A program made the translations under genes and the position numbers. DNA of 46,656 nucleotides, taken from positions 1-46,656 of the forward strand of contig CAKQMS010000021.1 in NCBI GenBank assembly GCA_934254985.1, read 5' to 3'. The notes beneath the pieces are model-generated. The model made no database searches. It was not told the DNA's origin and saw only the letters and a list, made by a program, of their open reading frames with translations. Source of the stretch: an uncultured Prevotella sp. (GTDB lineage: Bacteria > Bacteroidota > Bacteroidia > Bacteroidales > Bacteroidaceae). Position 1 is the stretch's first letter; each line of letters opens with the position of its first letter. Positions 1 to 7,073 of this stretch are shown here, in pieces.

Positions 1-82
1 ATAAATAAGTAATAACTGAGTCAACTCGTATTATAAATAAAGCTTAAAGTGGTCAACTAAAATCGTTAAACCACAAACGCAA

Positions 83-160
83 TAGGCTTCGATGCCCAAC
101 GAAGCAGGCTTCATGGGCACTTTAAACAGGCTTCGTTGGTCATTGAAGCCTACTTCCTTT
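83..160. repeat. Long inverted repeat, terminator-like
   Basis: Bases 83-104 and 131-152 are inverted copies with 20 of 22 matches and a 26-nt loop. The loop carries a further copy of the AGGCTTC core, so the core occurs several times in both orientations. A T-rich run follows the right arm at 154-163, so a plus-strand transcript from a gene left of the window could end here. It could equally be a dispersed palindromic repeat. Confidence 0.6.
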
Positions 161-208
161 TTTTAGTTTTTTCTAGTATTGAGTGTGAAAGAAGAATTGA
201 GACTATGA

Positions 209-245
209 AAAAGGCATGTTAGAACGATTGTCTAACATGCCTTTT
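209..245. terminator. Bidirectional intrinsic terminator
   Basis: A perfect 15-bp stem (209-223 with 231-245) surrounds a 7-nt loop, with A and T tracts at its two feet. On the minus strand it lies 24 nt after the stop of the 34-codon frame at 269-373 and would end that transcript. It could also serve rightward transcripts. Confidence 0.8.
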
Positions 246-268
246 AGTGTAGGGTGGTGGAAAATCAT

Positions 269-373
269 TTATTCTTCATCGAAGAAGTTGAAGTGTTTGC
301 TACCAAGTTCTTCGCCGTTGTCTACGGTTGTCGTTGGCTTCGAAGACGAAACGTCTGTGCCCGAAGTTGCCAT
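269..373 (-). CDS. Possible 34-residue acidic small protein
   Basis: A short frame with an ATG at 373 and a TAA at 269-271 encodes 34 residues, rich in Ser and Thr at the front and ending in FNFFDEE. It has no signal peptide or membrane segment. Support comes from context: a TAACTTTG promoter box lies upstream at 528-535, a structured leader lies between, and a strong terminator follows at 209-245. Together they form a complete minus-strand unit of about 310 nt. I do not recognise the peptide. The alternative is that the transcript is a non-coding RNA and the frame is chance. Confidence 0.4.
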   Translation of the reverse strand: MATSGTDVSSSKPTTTVDNGEELGSKHFNFFDEE

Positions 374-396
374 TAACGATTGATTCGGAAGTTAGA

Positions 397-463
397 GAAT
401 TAAAGAAGTTTCGCAAGCTCGTGGGGGACTATGCTCCCGTGGTTGCAGTAACTTCTTTAATTC
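397..463. repeat. Inverted repeat in the leader of the small unit
   Basis: GAATTAAAGAAGTT (397-410) and its exact reverse complement (450-463) form a 14-bp stem. The 39-nt loop can fold further, with GCAAG/GTGGGGG-type segments partly complementary to CTCCCGTGGTTGC. It lies inside the predicted minus-strand leader of the small gene at 269-373. It may be a regulatory leader structure or a small palindromic repeat element. Confidence 0.6.
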
Positions 464-527
464 CTTTAACTCATTTCTAATTTACTCCATTTACTAACTA
501 TGCTTATCTAAATAACTGCTGATGTTG

Positions 528-535
528 CAAAGTTA
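528..535 (-). promoter_or_regulatory. Promoter -7 box for the small unit
   Basis: The minus strand reads TAACTTTG, a full match to the Bacteroidetes -7 consensus TAnnTTTG. No TTG is seen at the expected -33 spacing. The start of transcription would be near 524, giving a leader of about 150 nt before the ATG at 373. Confidence 0.45.
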
Positions 536-587
536 GAGGAATAATGAATAGGTTGTTGAATTTAGTGGTAAAAAAGTGATTAAGAAA

Positions 588-607
588 TTGTGCAAACGGT
601 TGCACAA
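588..607. promoter_or_regulatory. LacI-family operator-like palindrome
   Basis: TTGTGCAAACGGTTGCACAA has 8-bp perfect arms around a CG centre and contains a full match to the LacI/CcpA-type pattern TGNAANCGNTTNCA at 591-604. It lies between the lipoprotein terminator and the minus-strand promoter box at 528-535. It might be an operator for the small unit. It could also be a second hairpin behind the terminator. Confidence 0.35.
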
Positions 608-639
608 AAAAGCATGCAGAAGAGAACTTCGGCATGCTT
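606..639 (-). terminator. Terminator of the lipoprotein gene
   Basis: On the minus strand an 8-bp stem (AAGCATGC with GCATGCTT, 632-639 and 610-617) is followed by a run of T (plus-strand A at 606-611). It lies 26 nt after the stop of the lipoprotein gene. Confidence 0.7.
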
Positions 640-664
640 GTTAGATATTGTTTGATGTGTGGCA

Positions 665-1477
665 TTACTTTTTTCCTGCCTCTTGAATCTTGGCATTCAA
701 CGCTTTGGCAGCATCTATTTGTGCTTTGCCGCTTTCGATGATAGCTTTGGCGTTGGCTTTTCCTTTTTCGATGGCAGCCTTGGTAGTGGCTTTCTCTTGT
801 TCTACTGCAGCCTTGGCATTATCAGCCTTTGCCTTGGCGTTGTCAGCCTTAGCTTGCACCTTAGCTTTTGCATTATCGATGGCGCTGTTTACGGTATTCT
901 CGGCAGCGGTTTCGGCAGCATTCTTTATTGCTTCAGGAGCGTTCTTTACTGCCTCGGCTGCTTGTTGGGCGTTGTTGAGGATGGTGGCACCCTTAGCAAT
1001 CTCAGGCGAAGCTTTGGAAACGACAGTAGAGATAACGGCTTGTTTGGCTTCTTCTATTGTAGCTTCGGCAGAAACAGGCAAATTCTTTACGCCCTCAACA
1101 AGAGAAGGGATGTTGTTGTTGCCCTCAGCCATAGCCTGTAGCTCGCTGGCATGATCGCTGACATATTTCTGAATAGCTTGACCATAGGTCTTTGCCTCTT
1201 CGAGTTTGCCTTCGTCGACAAGATTTTTGTAGACCACCTGCATGTCGGCAAGGGTAGTGGCAAGAGCGTTGGCATCGTTCTTGTCTACATTTTGGTTGAA
1301 GTTGCTGATAAGTGCTTCTACTGTTGGCTGCAACTCTTGCGAAACGCCAGATACGATGGTTGAGTCTTCTTCTATGGTTGCAGAGTCTTCCGTATTGTTA
1401 GCATTGTCGGTTTTGTTGCCACAGCTTACCATAGCCAAAGCAGCGAAAGCAATAGTTAGAAAATGTGATTTTTTCAT
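665..1477 (-). CDS. Ala/Lys-rich lipoprotein, function unknown
   Basis: The 270-residue product starts with a lipoprotein signal peptide: two Lys, a hydrophobic core and the lipobox AMVSC, so Cys19 should be the lipid-modified residue. The next 30 residues are acidic and Asn/Thr-rich, consistent with a surface or periplasmic linker. From about residue 40 the chain is predicted to be mostly helical. Residues 160-270 are an almost uninterrupted Ala/Lys/Glu-rich helix with repeated NAKAKADNAKA-type units, typical of long amphipathic or coiled-coil stalks. The nearest comparison is apolipoprotein-like or LEA-like helical lipoproteins, but I do not recognise a named family. It is monocistronic, with its own promoter box at 1541-1548 and a terminator at 606-639. 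Confidence 0.85.
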   Translation of the reverse strand: MKKSHFLTIAFAALAMVSCGNKTDNANNTEDSATIEEDSTIVSGVSQELQPTVEALISNFNQNVDKNDANALATTLADMQVVYKNLVDEGKLEEAKTYGQAIQKYVSDHASELQAMAEGNNNIPSLVEGVKNLPVSAEATIEEAKQAVISTVVSKASPEIAKGATILNNAQQAAEAVKNAPEAIKNAAETAAENTVNSAIDNAKAKVQAKADNAKAKADNAKAAVEQEKATTKAAIEKGKANAKAIIESGKAQIDAAKALNAKIQEAGKK

Positions 1478-1540
1478 AAGTGTTGAATGTTTGTAATATA
1501 ATTGTTGTTTGTATCGTAATTGTTATGTTTGTATCGGTTG

Positions 1541-1548
1541 CAAAAGTA
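1541..1548 (-). promoter_or_regulatory. Promoter -7 box of the lipoprotein gene
   Basis: The minus strand reads TACTTTTG, matching TAnnTTTG. The -33 element is not clear. The predicted leader is about 60 nt. Confidence 0.5.
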
Positions 1549-1695
1549 ATATTTTACAGTAATAGTCTATTATGTTTTGCAGTATTTAACACAAGTAATT
1601 GATGGAAAGTGCCTTCGGGATAGTGGGAGAGGGTGGTTATTGGAACTTAGAGTATATGGATTGTAACTTTTTTGTAGCGTAAAGGCAGCGTTTGT

Positions 1696-1726
1696 TTGTG
1701 TAATATGAATAAAAGCATTACCTTTG
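1696..1726 (+). promoter_or_regulatory. Promoter of the pan/coa operon
   Basis: TTG at 1696-1698 and TACCTTTG at 1719-1726 are spaced by 20 nt, a good match to the Bacteroidetes primary sigma consensus. Transcription should start near 1730, leaving a leader of about 227 nt before the panB ATG. Confidence 0.7.
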
Positions 1727-1784
1727 CACCCGTAAAAAGAGCATACTTTTAAAAACGCTTAGTATGGCACATGGTTGTCATCCC

Positions 1785-1853
1785 AAGTGTTATCACTCTT
1801 CCAACATGCGAGGCTTAGAGCCGAAGGAATTGGAAATTTCAAGTGATACACTT
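1785..1853 (+). ncRNA. Structured 5' leader element upstream of panB
   Basis: Three nested helices can be drawn. P1 is 1785-1797 with 1842-1853, 12 bp with one bulged T. P2 is TTCCAA at 1799-1804 with TTGGAA at 1830-1835. P3 is GGCT at 1812-1815 with AGCC at 1819-1822. P2 and P3 are separated by purine-rich internal loops, CATGCGA and GAAGGAA. The element lies inside the predicted panB mRNA leader. It could be a cis-regulatory RNA sensing a pantothenate/CoA metabolite. I cannot match it to a known riboswitch class, and function is inferred from position and fold only. Confidence 0.4.
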
Positions 1854-1956
1854 GATAAATCATTTATTATTTATCATTTCTCACAAGAAATTGCTTACGC
1901 TGCACCGTAAATCCGTGGCGCATGTTATTTCACAAACATTTTACTATTCATCAAGA

Positions 1957-2781
1957 ATGAAGAAATCTGTTTCTGAATTACTTGAACGCAAGGGCGTACT
2001 TCCGGTAAGTATGCTTACTGCTTACGACTACCAAACGGCTGGCATCATCGACGAGGCTGGCGTAGACATGATATTGGTAGGCGACTCTTTGGGCAATGTT
2101 GTTTTAGGATACGACAACACGCTCGCCGTTACTGTAGACGACATGATTCATCATGGCAAGGCCGTTTGCCGTGGTGCGAAAAACACATTCGTAGTTATTG
2201 ACATGCCTTTTATGTCGTATCAGGCTTCGGTTTATGATGCCGTGATGAATGCCGGCAGGATAATGAAGGAGACCAATTGCCAGGCCGTGAAGATGGAGGG
2301 TGGCGCAGAGTATGCCGACCGCATTAAGGCTATTGTGCAGGCAGGTATTCCCGTGGTGGCACATTTGGGATTGACCCCCCAGTCGTTTAACACCCTTGGA
2401 GGATATAAGGTTCAGGGCAAGTCGGTGGTTGCCGCACAGAAGATTATCGACGACGCTAAGGCGGTGGTAGAGGCAGGCGCTTTTGCCGTTACCCTGGAGT
2501 GTGTGCCTGAGGCTTTGGCAAAGATTATCACAGAGAGCATTGATGCGTTGACCATCGGCATTGGCGCAGGAAAATATTGCGACGGTCAGGTGCTGGTGGG
2601 TCAGGATATGCTTGGCTACAGCAATGGCTTCTGTCCTAAGTTCGTGAAGAAGTATGCCAATGTGCACGACGTGATGCTCGAGGCATTTAAGGAGTATAAG
2701 CAGGAGTGCGAAAATCGCACTTTCCCTACAGAGGCTCATACCTTCAAGATGAAGGACGAAGTGCTGGAAAAACTATATTAA
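1957..2781 (+). CDS. panB: 3-methyl-2-oxobutanoate hydroxymethyltransferase
   Basis: PanB makes ketopantoate from 2-ketoisovalerate and methylene-tetrahydrofolate, the first committed step to pantothenate in the cytoplasm. The 274-residue product matches the family length (E. coli about 264). Visible family motifs are TAYDY (21-25), the metal-binding Asp in VGDS (41-44), DMPFMSY (82-88) with a second metal-binding Asp, VKMEGG (111-116) with the substrate-contacting Lys, and LECVP, which holds the catalytic Glu. The frame is open upstream to 1843, but those residues do not resemble PanB and the family alignment starts at the ATG at 1957. It is the first gene of a tight pan/coa operon and is preceded by a promoter at 1696-1726 and a long folded leader. 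Confidence 0.95.
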   Translation: MKKSVSELLERKGVLPVSMLTAYDYQTAGIIDEAGVDMILVGDSLGNVVLGYDNTLAVTVDDMIHHGKAVCRGAKNTFVVIDMPFMSYQASVYDAVMNAGRIMKETNCQAVKMEGGAEYADRIKAIVQAGIPVVAHLGLTPQSFNTLGGYKVQGKSVVAAQKIIDDAKAVVEAGAFAVTLECVPEALAKIITESIDALTIGIGAGKYCDGQVLVGQDMLGYSNGFCPKFVKKYANVHDVMLEAFKEYKQECENRTFPTEAHTFKMKDEVLEKLY

Positions 2782-2823
2782 TTAACTCATACAAACACAT
2801 ACCTATATAAAATAACCAAGAAG

Positions 2824-3669
2824 ATGAAAGTTGTTAAAACCATAAAGGAAGTTAGAGAGATTGTTGCAGCATGGAGAAAAGAGGGACTGACAGTAGGTCT
2901 TGTTCCTACCATGGGATATTTGCATGAAGGACATCAGAGCCTTATCAGAAAGTCGGCAGAGCAAAACGACCGTACTGTGGTTTCGGTATTTGTAAACCCT
3001 ATACAGTTTGGTCCTACTGAAGACTTGGAATGCTATCCTCGCGACCTTGAGCGCGATAAGAAAGCTGTAGAAGAGGCTGGGGGAGACTTGATATTCAATC
3101 CTGAGCCATCGGAGATGTATCCTGGACATTTCACTTCGTTTATTGATACAACAGAGACTACCGAACTACTTTGTGGTGCCGTTCGCCCTATCCACTTCCG
3201 TGGCGTATGCACGGTTGTAGGCAAATTGTTCAACATCGTTATGCCAAATAGAGCTTACTTCGGACAGAAGGATGCACAGCAGTTGGCAACAATAAAGAGA
3301 TTTGTACGCGACTTGAATTTCAATATTGAGATTGTGCCTTGTCCGATAGTTCGCGAAGAGGATGGTTTGGCTAAGTCGAGCCGTAACACATATTTGAGCG
3401 ACGAGGAGCGCAAGGCTGCCTTGATATTGTCGAAGAGCTTGGCTAAGGGTCGTGAGGCTATTGAGAATGGCGAGCGCGAGGCTAAGAAGGTGATTGAGAT
3501 TATCACTAACAGTCTGCAATCGGAGCCATTGGCAAGAATCGACTACGTAGAGGCTGTAGACTTCGAGAATGTGCAGCGCATAGAGATGTTGAAGGGCGAG
3601 GTGCTCGTGGCTATTGCCGTTTATATCGGCAAGACACGCCTTATCGATAATTTCATCGTGAAGTTGTAA
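2824..3669 (+). CDS. panC: Pantothenate synthetase (pantoate-beta-alanine ligase)
   Basis: PanC joins pantoate to beta-alanine with ATP, forming pantothenate through a pantoyl-adenylate. The 281-residue protein shows the nucleotidyltransferase signature [10 protein letters not shown] (28-37), with the HIGH-like EGH; the pantoate-binding stretch [21 protein letters not shown]; and the KMSKS-like loop KSSRNTYLS. Length and motif order match the family throughout. It lies 42 nt after panB and 19 nt before panD. This puts ketopantoate synthesis, beta-alanine supply and ligation on one transcript. Confidence 0.97.
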   Translation: MKVVKTIKEVREIVAAWRKEGLTVGLVPTMGYLHEGHQSLIRKSAEQNDRTVVSVFVNPIQFGPTEDLECYPRDLERDKKAVEEAGGDLIFNPEPSEMYPGHFTSFIDTTETTELLCGAVRPIHFRGVCTVVGKLFNIVMPNRAYFGQKDAQQLATIKRFVRDLNFNIEIVPCPIVREEDGLAKSSRNTYLSDEERKAALILSKSLAKGREAIENGEREAKKVIEIITNSLQSEPLARIDYVEAVDFENVQRIEMLKGEVLVAIAVYIGKTRLIDNFIVKL

Positions 3670-3688
3670 TCTCATATATTGTAAAGAC

Positions 3689-4081
3689 ATGGAAATAACA
3701 CTTTTGAAGGCGAAGATACATCGTGCCATCGTTACTCAGGCTGACTTGAACTATGTGGGTAGCGTGACTATCGACACAAACTTGCTGCGCGAAGCTGGCA
3801 TCATGGAATATGAGAAGGTGCAGATAGTGGACGTGGACAATGGTTCGAGATTTGAAACTTACACTATCGCAGGCGAAGAAGGTTCGGGCATCATCTGCTT
3901 GAATGGTGCTGCAGCCAAGTGTGTGAGCGTGGGCGACAAGGTGATTATCATGGCTTACGCCAATATGACTCCTGAGGAAGCTGCGCAGCATAAGCCAACA
4001 GTATTGTTCGTTGACGAAAACAACCATATAGCTCGCAAGGCAAACTATGAGAAGCATGGTTTGTTGTGCGATCAAGAATAA
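3689..4081 (+). CDS. panD: Aspartate 1-decarboxylase proenzyme
   Basis: PanD decarboxylates aspartate to beta-alanine, the second substrate of PanC. The 130-residue proenzyme carries the self-cleavage site Gly24-Ser25 in YVGS; cleavage turns Ser25 into the catalytic pyruvoyl group. The following ITID-like strand, the LNGAAA motif and the [11 protein letters not shown] segment are typical of the double-psi barrel, and the length fits the family (E. coli 126). The stop is only 13 nt before the coaBC start, consistent with cotranscription or translational coupling. Confidence 0.97.
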   Translation: MEITLLKAKIHRAIVTQADLNYVGSVTIDTNLLREAGIMEYEKVQIVDVDNGSRFETYTIAGEEGSGIICLNGAAAKCVSVGDKVIIMAYANMTPEEAAQHKPTVLFVDENNHIARKANYEKHGLLCDQE

Positions 4082-4094
4082 GAATAATCCCATT

Positions 4095-5282
4095 ATGCTT
4101 AAAGGAAAGACCATAGTTCTTGGAGTTACGGGAAGCATCGCTGCATACAAGATTGCAAATCTGGCATCGATGCTCGTGAAGAAACAGGCGGAGGTGCATG
4201 TGATAATGACAAAGAATGCTTGCAACTTTATAACTCCAACAACATTCGAAACCCTTACTGGCAACAAATGCTTGGTAGATACCTTCGACCGCAACTTTGA
4301 GTTCCAGGTGGAGCATGTGGCGTTGGCAAAGAAAGCCGACGTGTTTCTGATTGCTCCTGCCACAGCCAACATCATTGGCAAGATGGCTAATGGCATTTGC
4401 GACGATATGCTCACAACGACTGTCTTTGCAACAAAGGCTCCGGTGATAATATCGCCTGCCATGAATACCGGCATGTGGGAGAATCCTATCTTGCAAGATA
4501 ATATCGCAAAGCTGAAGAAGTATGGCTACTGTTTCGTGGAGCCAGATAGCGGACGCTTGGCTTGTGGCGATACCGGTAGCGGAAAGATGCCGGCTGAGAG
4601 TTTGCTGCTTGAGCACATAGAACTCGCCATAGGCATGGAGAAGGATATGAAGGGAAAGAGAGTGTTGGTTACGGCTGGTCCTACTCGTGAAGCCATCGAC
4701 CCTGTGCGCTTTATCACTAACCATTCGTCGGGCAAGATGGGTTATGCCATTGCTAAGGTGGCAGCCATGCGAGGAGCTGAGGTGACGTTGGTCTCGGGAC
4801 CTGTAAGCATAAAACCTTTCGTAGGTATCGACAAGGTGGATGTTGTTTCGGCTGCTGATATGTTTGAGGCTGTGGCAGAGAATAGCAACGATAGCGATAT
4901 AATAATAATGTGTAGCGCTGTGGCTGACTATACTCCTGCCGACTATTCGGAGCAGAAGATGAAGAAGGCAGATTCTGACCTGTCGCTATCTTTGGCTCGC
5001 ACTAAGGATATTCTGAAATATCTTGGCGAGCATAAGAAGGCAGGGCAAAAGATAGTCGGCTTCTCGATGGAGACAGAAAACCTAATAGAAAACTCACGAA
5101 AGAAGTTGGAGAAGAAGAATGCCGACCTTATCTGTGCAAATTCTATAAACGGCAAAGATACAGGCTTTGGCGTAGATACAAATAGAGTGACTCTTATCTC
5201 TGCTGCAAATACCGAGGAGCTACCGTTGTGTAGCAAGGAGGAAACGGCAGCGCTTATTCTTCAGCATATAATGCAACTATAA
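4095..5282 (+). CDS. coaBC: Bifunctional phosphopantothenoylcysteine decarboxylase / synthetase
   Basis: This enzyme adds cysteine to 4'-phosphopantothenate (CoaB) and decarboxylates the product to 4'-phosphopantetheine (CoaC). Residues 1-180 form the flavoprotein CoaC domain: [10 protein letters not shown] (10-19), the catalytic His74 in [14 protein letters not shown] (121-128), and Cys157 in the substrate flap [13 protein letters not shown]. The CoaB domain follows from about residue 187 with [16 protein letters not shown] and NHSSGKMG, then the KK..DL.L.L motif and DILKYLG. At 395 residues the length is normal for the fused enzyme. The ATG at 4095 was chosen because [13 protein letters not shown] is the family start; the open frame reaches back into panD. 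Confidence 0.96.
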   Translation: MLKGKTIVLGVTGSIAAYKIANLASMLVKKQAEVHVIMTKNACNFITPTTFETLTGNKCLVDTFDRNFEFQVEHVALAKKADVFLIAPATANIIGKMANGICDDMLTTTVFATKAPVIISPAMNTGMWENPILQDNIAKLKKYGYCFVEPDSGRLACGDTGSGKMPAESLLLEHIELAIGMEKDMKGKRVLVTAGPTREAIDPVRFITNHSSGKMGYAIAKVAAMRGAEVTLVSGPVSIKPFVGIDKVDVVSAADMFEAVAENSNDSDIIIMCSAVADYTPADYSEQKMKKADSDLSLSLARTKDILKYLGEHKKAGQKIVGFSMETENLIENSRKKLEKKNADLICANSINGKDTGFGVDTNRVTLISAANTEELPLCSKEETAALILQHIMQL

Positions 5283-5289
5283 TTATATA

Positions 5290-6063
5290 ATGCATCTACT
5301 TATCGACATCGGAAACTCCACAGTCGTAGGAGCCATAGCAAATGATAATGGCGAGATTGTTTCGACTTGGAGATTTGATACCATAAAAAATCAGACTACA
5401 GATTATTATATCGATAATCTGAAGTCTGGTCTTTGCGCTTGTGGTGTAGAGCCAAGCGATATTGAAAAGACTGCAATATCGTCGGTGGTGCCAGAGTTGA
5501 ATAATAGATTTGTGGATGCTGTAAGTAAGATAACAGGTGGAGAACCACGCTTTTTCTCTGTTATAGATGCCGAGAGGTTGATGGATATTGATGTCGATTT
5601 TCCTGAGCAAGTGGGCAAAGATAGGTTGGCTGATGCTATTGCCGCAGCTGAATGTTATGGTAGCCCAACTATCGTTATAGATATGGGAACGGCAACTACG
5701 GTAGGTGTAGTTACTGCACAAAGGAAGTTTGTTGGCGGAATGATTATTCCTGGCGTAAAGACAAGTCATAGAGCACTATGCGAACGAGCTTCGCAACTTT
5801 CGGAAATTGATAAATGGGAAGCTGGAAGTATTGTTGGCAGAAACACCAAAGAGTGTATGCAGAGTGGTGTGATATTTGGTGCTGCTTGCATGATAGATGG
5901 TGTGATAGACCGCATCAACGATATGTTTGATTCGCAATTTACTATTGTTGCCACAGGCGGAATGTCGTCGGTGATAGTGCCTTATTGCAAACATGAGATA
6001 ATAGTAGATAAACATCTGCTGCTCAAAGGAATATATCATGCGGTGATATCAGCTAATAAATGA
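5290..6063 (+). CDS. coaX: Type III pantothenate kinase
   Basis: CoaX phosphorylates pantothenate, linking the panBCD products to CoaBC. The 257-residue protein has the ASKHA-fold signatures of the type III class: DIGNS (6-10) as phosphate-1 loop, GKDR (109-112) at the pantothenate site, DMGTATT (131-137) as phosphate-2 loop, and GGMIIPG. Type III kinases are insensitive to CoA feedback in the studied cases, so control of this pathway would have to act elsewhere, for example on transcription. The start lies 7 nt after coaBC. Confidence 0.95.
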   Translation: MHLLIDIGNSTVVGAIANDNGEIVSTWRFDTIKNQTTDYYIDNLKSGLCACGVEPSDIEKTAISSVVPELNNRFVDAVSKITGGEPRFFSVIDAERLMDIDVDFPEQVGKDRLADAIAAAECYGSPTIVIDMGTATTVGVVTAQRKFVGGMIIPGVKTSHRALCERASQLSEIDKWEAGSIVGRNTKECMQSGVIFGAACMIDGVIDRINDMFDSQFTIVATGGMSSVIVPYCKHEIIVDKHLLLKGIYHAVISANK

Positions 6064-6091
6064 TAGAATTCTATTTTTAGCTTCAAACGAA

Positions 6092-6874
6092 ATGATAGAA
6101 ATGAATAAAAGAATTGTTGTTATTGGTTCAGGAAACGTAGCCACACATTTGGCCTTGGCTCTATATAATAAAGGCTATATTATCCAGCAAGTTTATAGTC
6201 GACAACTGGCGAATGCTGAAACTCTTGCAAAGAGAGTGGGGGGCGTGGCTGTAGACAATATAGCAGACATTGTTGACGATGCAGATTTTTATTTTATTTC
6301 TGTCAAGGATGATGCTATTTCTGATATTGTTTCAAGTTTGAAGATACAGAATCCTGATGCTGTAGTGGCTCATACTGCTGGTAGTGTGCCATTGTCGGTA
6401 TTGTCGTCGAAGGTTGCTCATTCTGCTGTTTTTTATCCTATGCAGACTTTTACTAAGTCGCGCGAACTTGACTTCTCGGTAATCCCTTGTTTTATCGAAG
6501 CCGCTGATGCAGAGACTTTTTGTAAGATAAAGTCTGTTGCTGAAAGCATCTCAAATAGAGTTGTTGAGGCTGACAGCGCAAGGAGAAAGACTATGCACTT
6601 GGCTGCAGTATTTGCTTGCAACATGGTGAACCATTGTTATCATCTTGCTGAAAAGATTCTTGCCGACGACAATCTCGATTTCTCTTTGCTTTATCCTCTA
6701 ATCGACGAGACAACAAAGAAGGCGCAGCTGATGTCGCCATTCTTGGCACAGACAGGTCCGATGATTCGTTATGACCAAAGTGTGATGAATGCTCAAAAGG
6801 CTATGCTCCATGATGAGGATATGAAAGAGCTCTATGATGTTATGGCAAAGAGCATTCACGAAAGACATTCCTAA
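6092..6874 (+). CDS. Rossmann-like/DUF2520 oxidoreductase, candidate ketopantoate reductase
   Basis: The 260-residue protein begins with an NAD(P)-binding Rossmann motif (IGSGNVATH, 11-19). A strand-helix region with VKDDAISDI follows, and a mostly helical C-terminal half contains AVFACNMVNH, which is the general shape of ketopantoate and pyrroline-carboxylate reductases. These features fit the Rossmann-like plus DUF2520 family (COG5495-like). It is the last gene of the pan/coa operon, 28 nt after coaX and just before the terminator. No panE or ilvC gene is seen in this window, so it may supply the ketopantoate-to-pantoate step; that is inference from position and fold. An in-frame ATG at 6101 is an alternative start. 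In other Bacteroidetes I recall this family near kdsC, which weakens the pathway argument. Confidence 0.8.
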   Translation: MIEMNKRIVVIGSGNVATHLALALYNKGYIIQQVYSRQLANAETLAKRVGGVAVDNIADIVDDADFYFISVKDDAISDIVSSLKIQNPDAVVAHTAGSVPLSVLSSKVAHSAVFYPMQTFTKSRELDFSVIPCFIEAADAETFCKIKSVAESISNRVVEADSARRKTMHLAAVFACNMVNHCYHLAEKILADDNLDFSLLYPLIDETTKKAQLMSPFLAQTGPMIRYDQSVMNAQKAMLHDEDMKELYDVMAKSIHERHS

Positions 6875-6896
6875 TATTTCTCAGAATATTTATTAG

Positions 6897-6928
6897 CTCA
6901 CCCACAAATTGTAGGGTGAGTTTTTTTT
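6897..6928 (+). terminator. Terminator of the pan/coa operon
   Basis: CTCACCC (6897-6903) pairs with GGGTGAG (6914-6920) around a 10-nt loop and is followed by eight T. Confidence 0.9.
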
Positions 6929-7012
6929 GTTTGTTATTGAGCATTTCTTTTTTTGCTATTCTGCAATTACTTATTTTCCAATATGTATTTTTTTTGTTTA
7001 CCAATGGGCAAT

Positions 7013-7050
7013 AAAAAAAGGTGGAAGAACACGATGTTCTTCCACCTTTT
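7013..7050 (-). terminator. Terminator of nifJ
   Basis: A perfect 15-bp stem (7016-7030 with 7036-7050) encloses a 5-nt loop. On the minus strand it is followed by a T run (plus-strand A at 7013-7019). It lies 24 nt after the nifJ stop. Confidence 0.9.
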
Positions 7051-7073
7051 ATTATTATAGAGCTTTATGATGA

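Larger units (their letters stand above)
374..664. other. Intergenic region: leader, promoter, operator-like palindrome, terminator
   Basis: This stretch holds no further gene that I can support. It contains the leader hairpin at 397-463, a minus-strand TAACTTTG box at 528-535, a LacI-type palindrome at 588-607, and the minus-strand terminator of the lipoprotein gene at 606-639. Confidence 0.6.
1478..1956. other. Divergent intergenic region: two promoters and the panB leader
   Basis: The region separates the lipoprotein gene (minus) from panB (plus). It holds the minus promoter box at 1541-1548, an imperfect 18-20-bp direct repeat at about 1499-1536 (TAATTGTT..TTTGTATCG twice) in the lipoprotein leader, the panB promoter at 1696-1726, and a leader of about 227 nt with a strong nested stem-loop at 1785-1853. 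No gene is supported here. Confidence 0.7.

Noticed and set aside
690..1154. Hydrophobic open frames opposite the lipoprotein gene
   Set aside because: They are the complement of an Ala/Lys-rich coding stretch, which gives long hydrophobic shadows.
1727..1956. A known TPP, THF or pan-type riboswitch in the panB leader
   Set aside because: The TPP box CTGAGA and the other cores I know are missing; the fold seen is different, so it is reported as unassigned.
1843..1956. N-terminal extension of PanB from the upstream ATG at 1843
   Set aside because: The extra 38 residues are AT-rich, unlike PanB, and overlap the predicted RNA structure.
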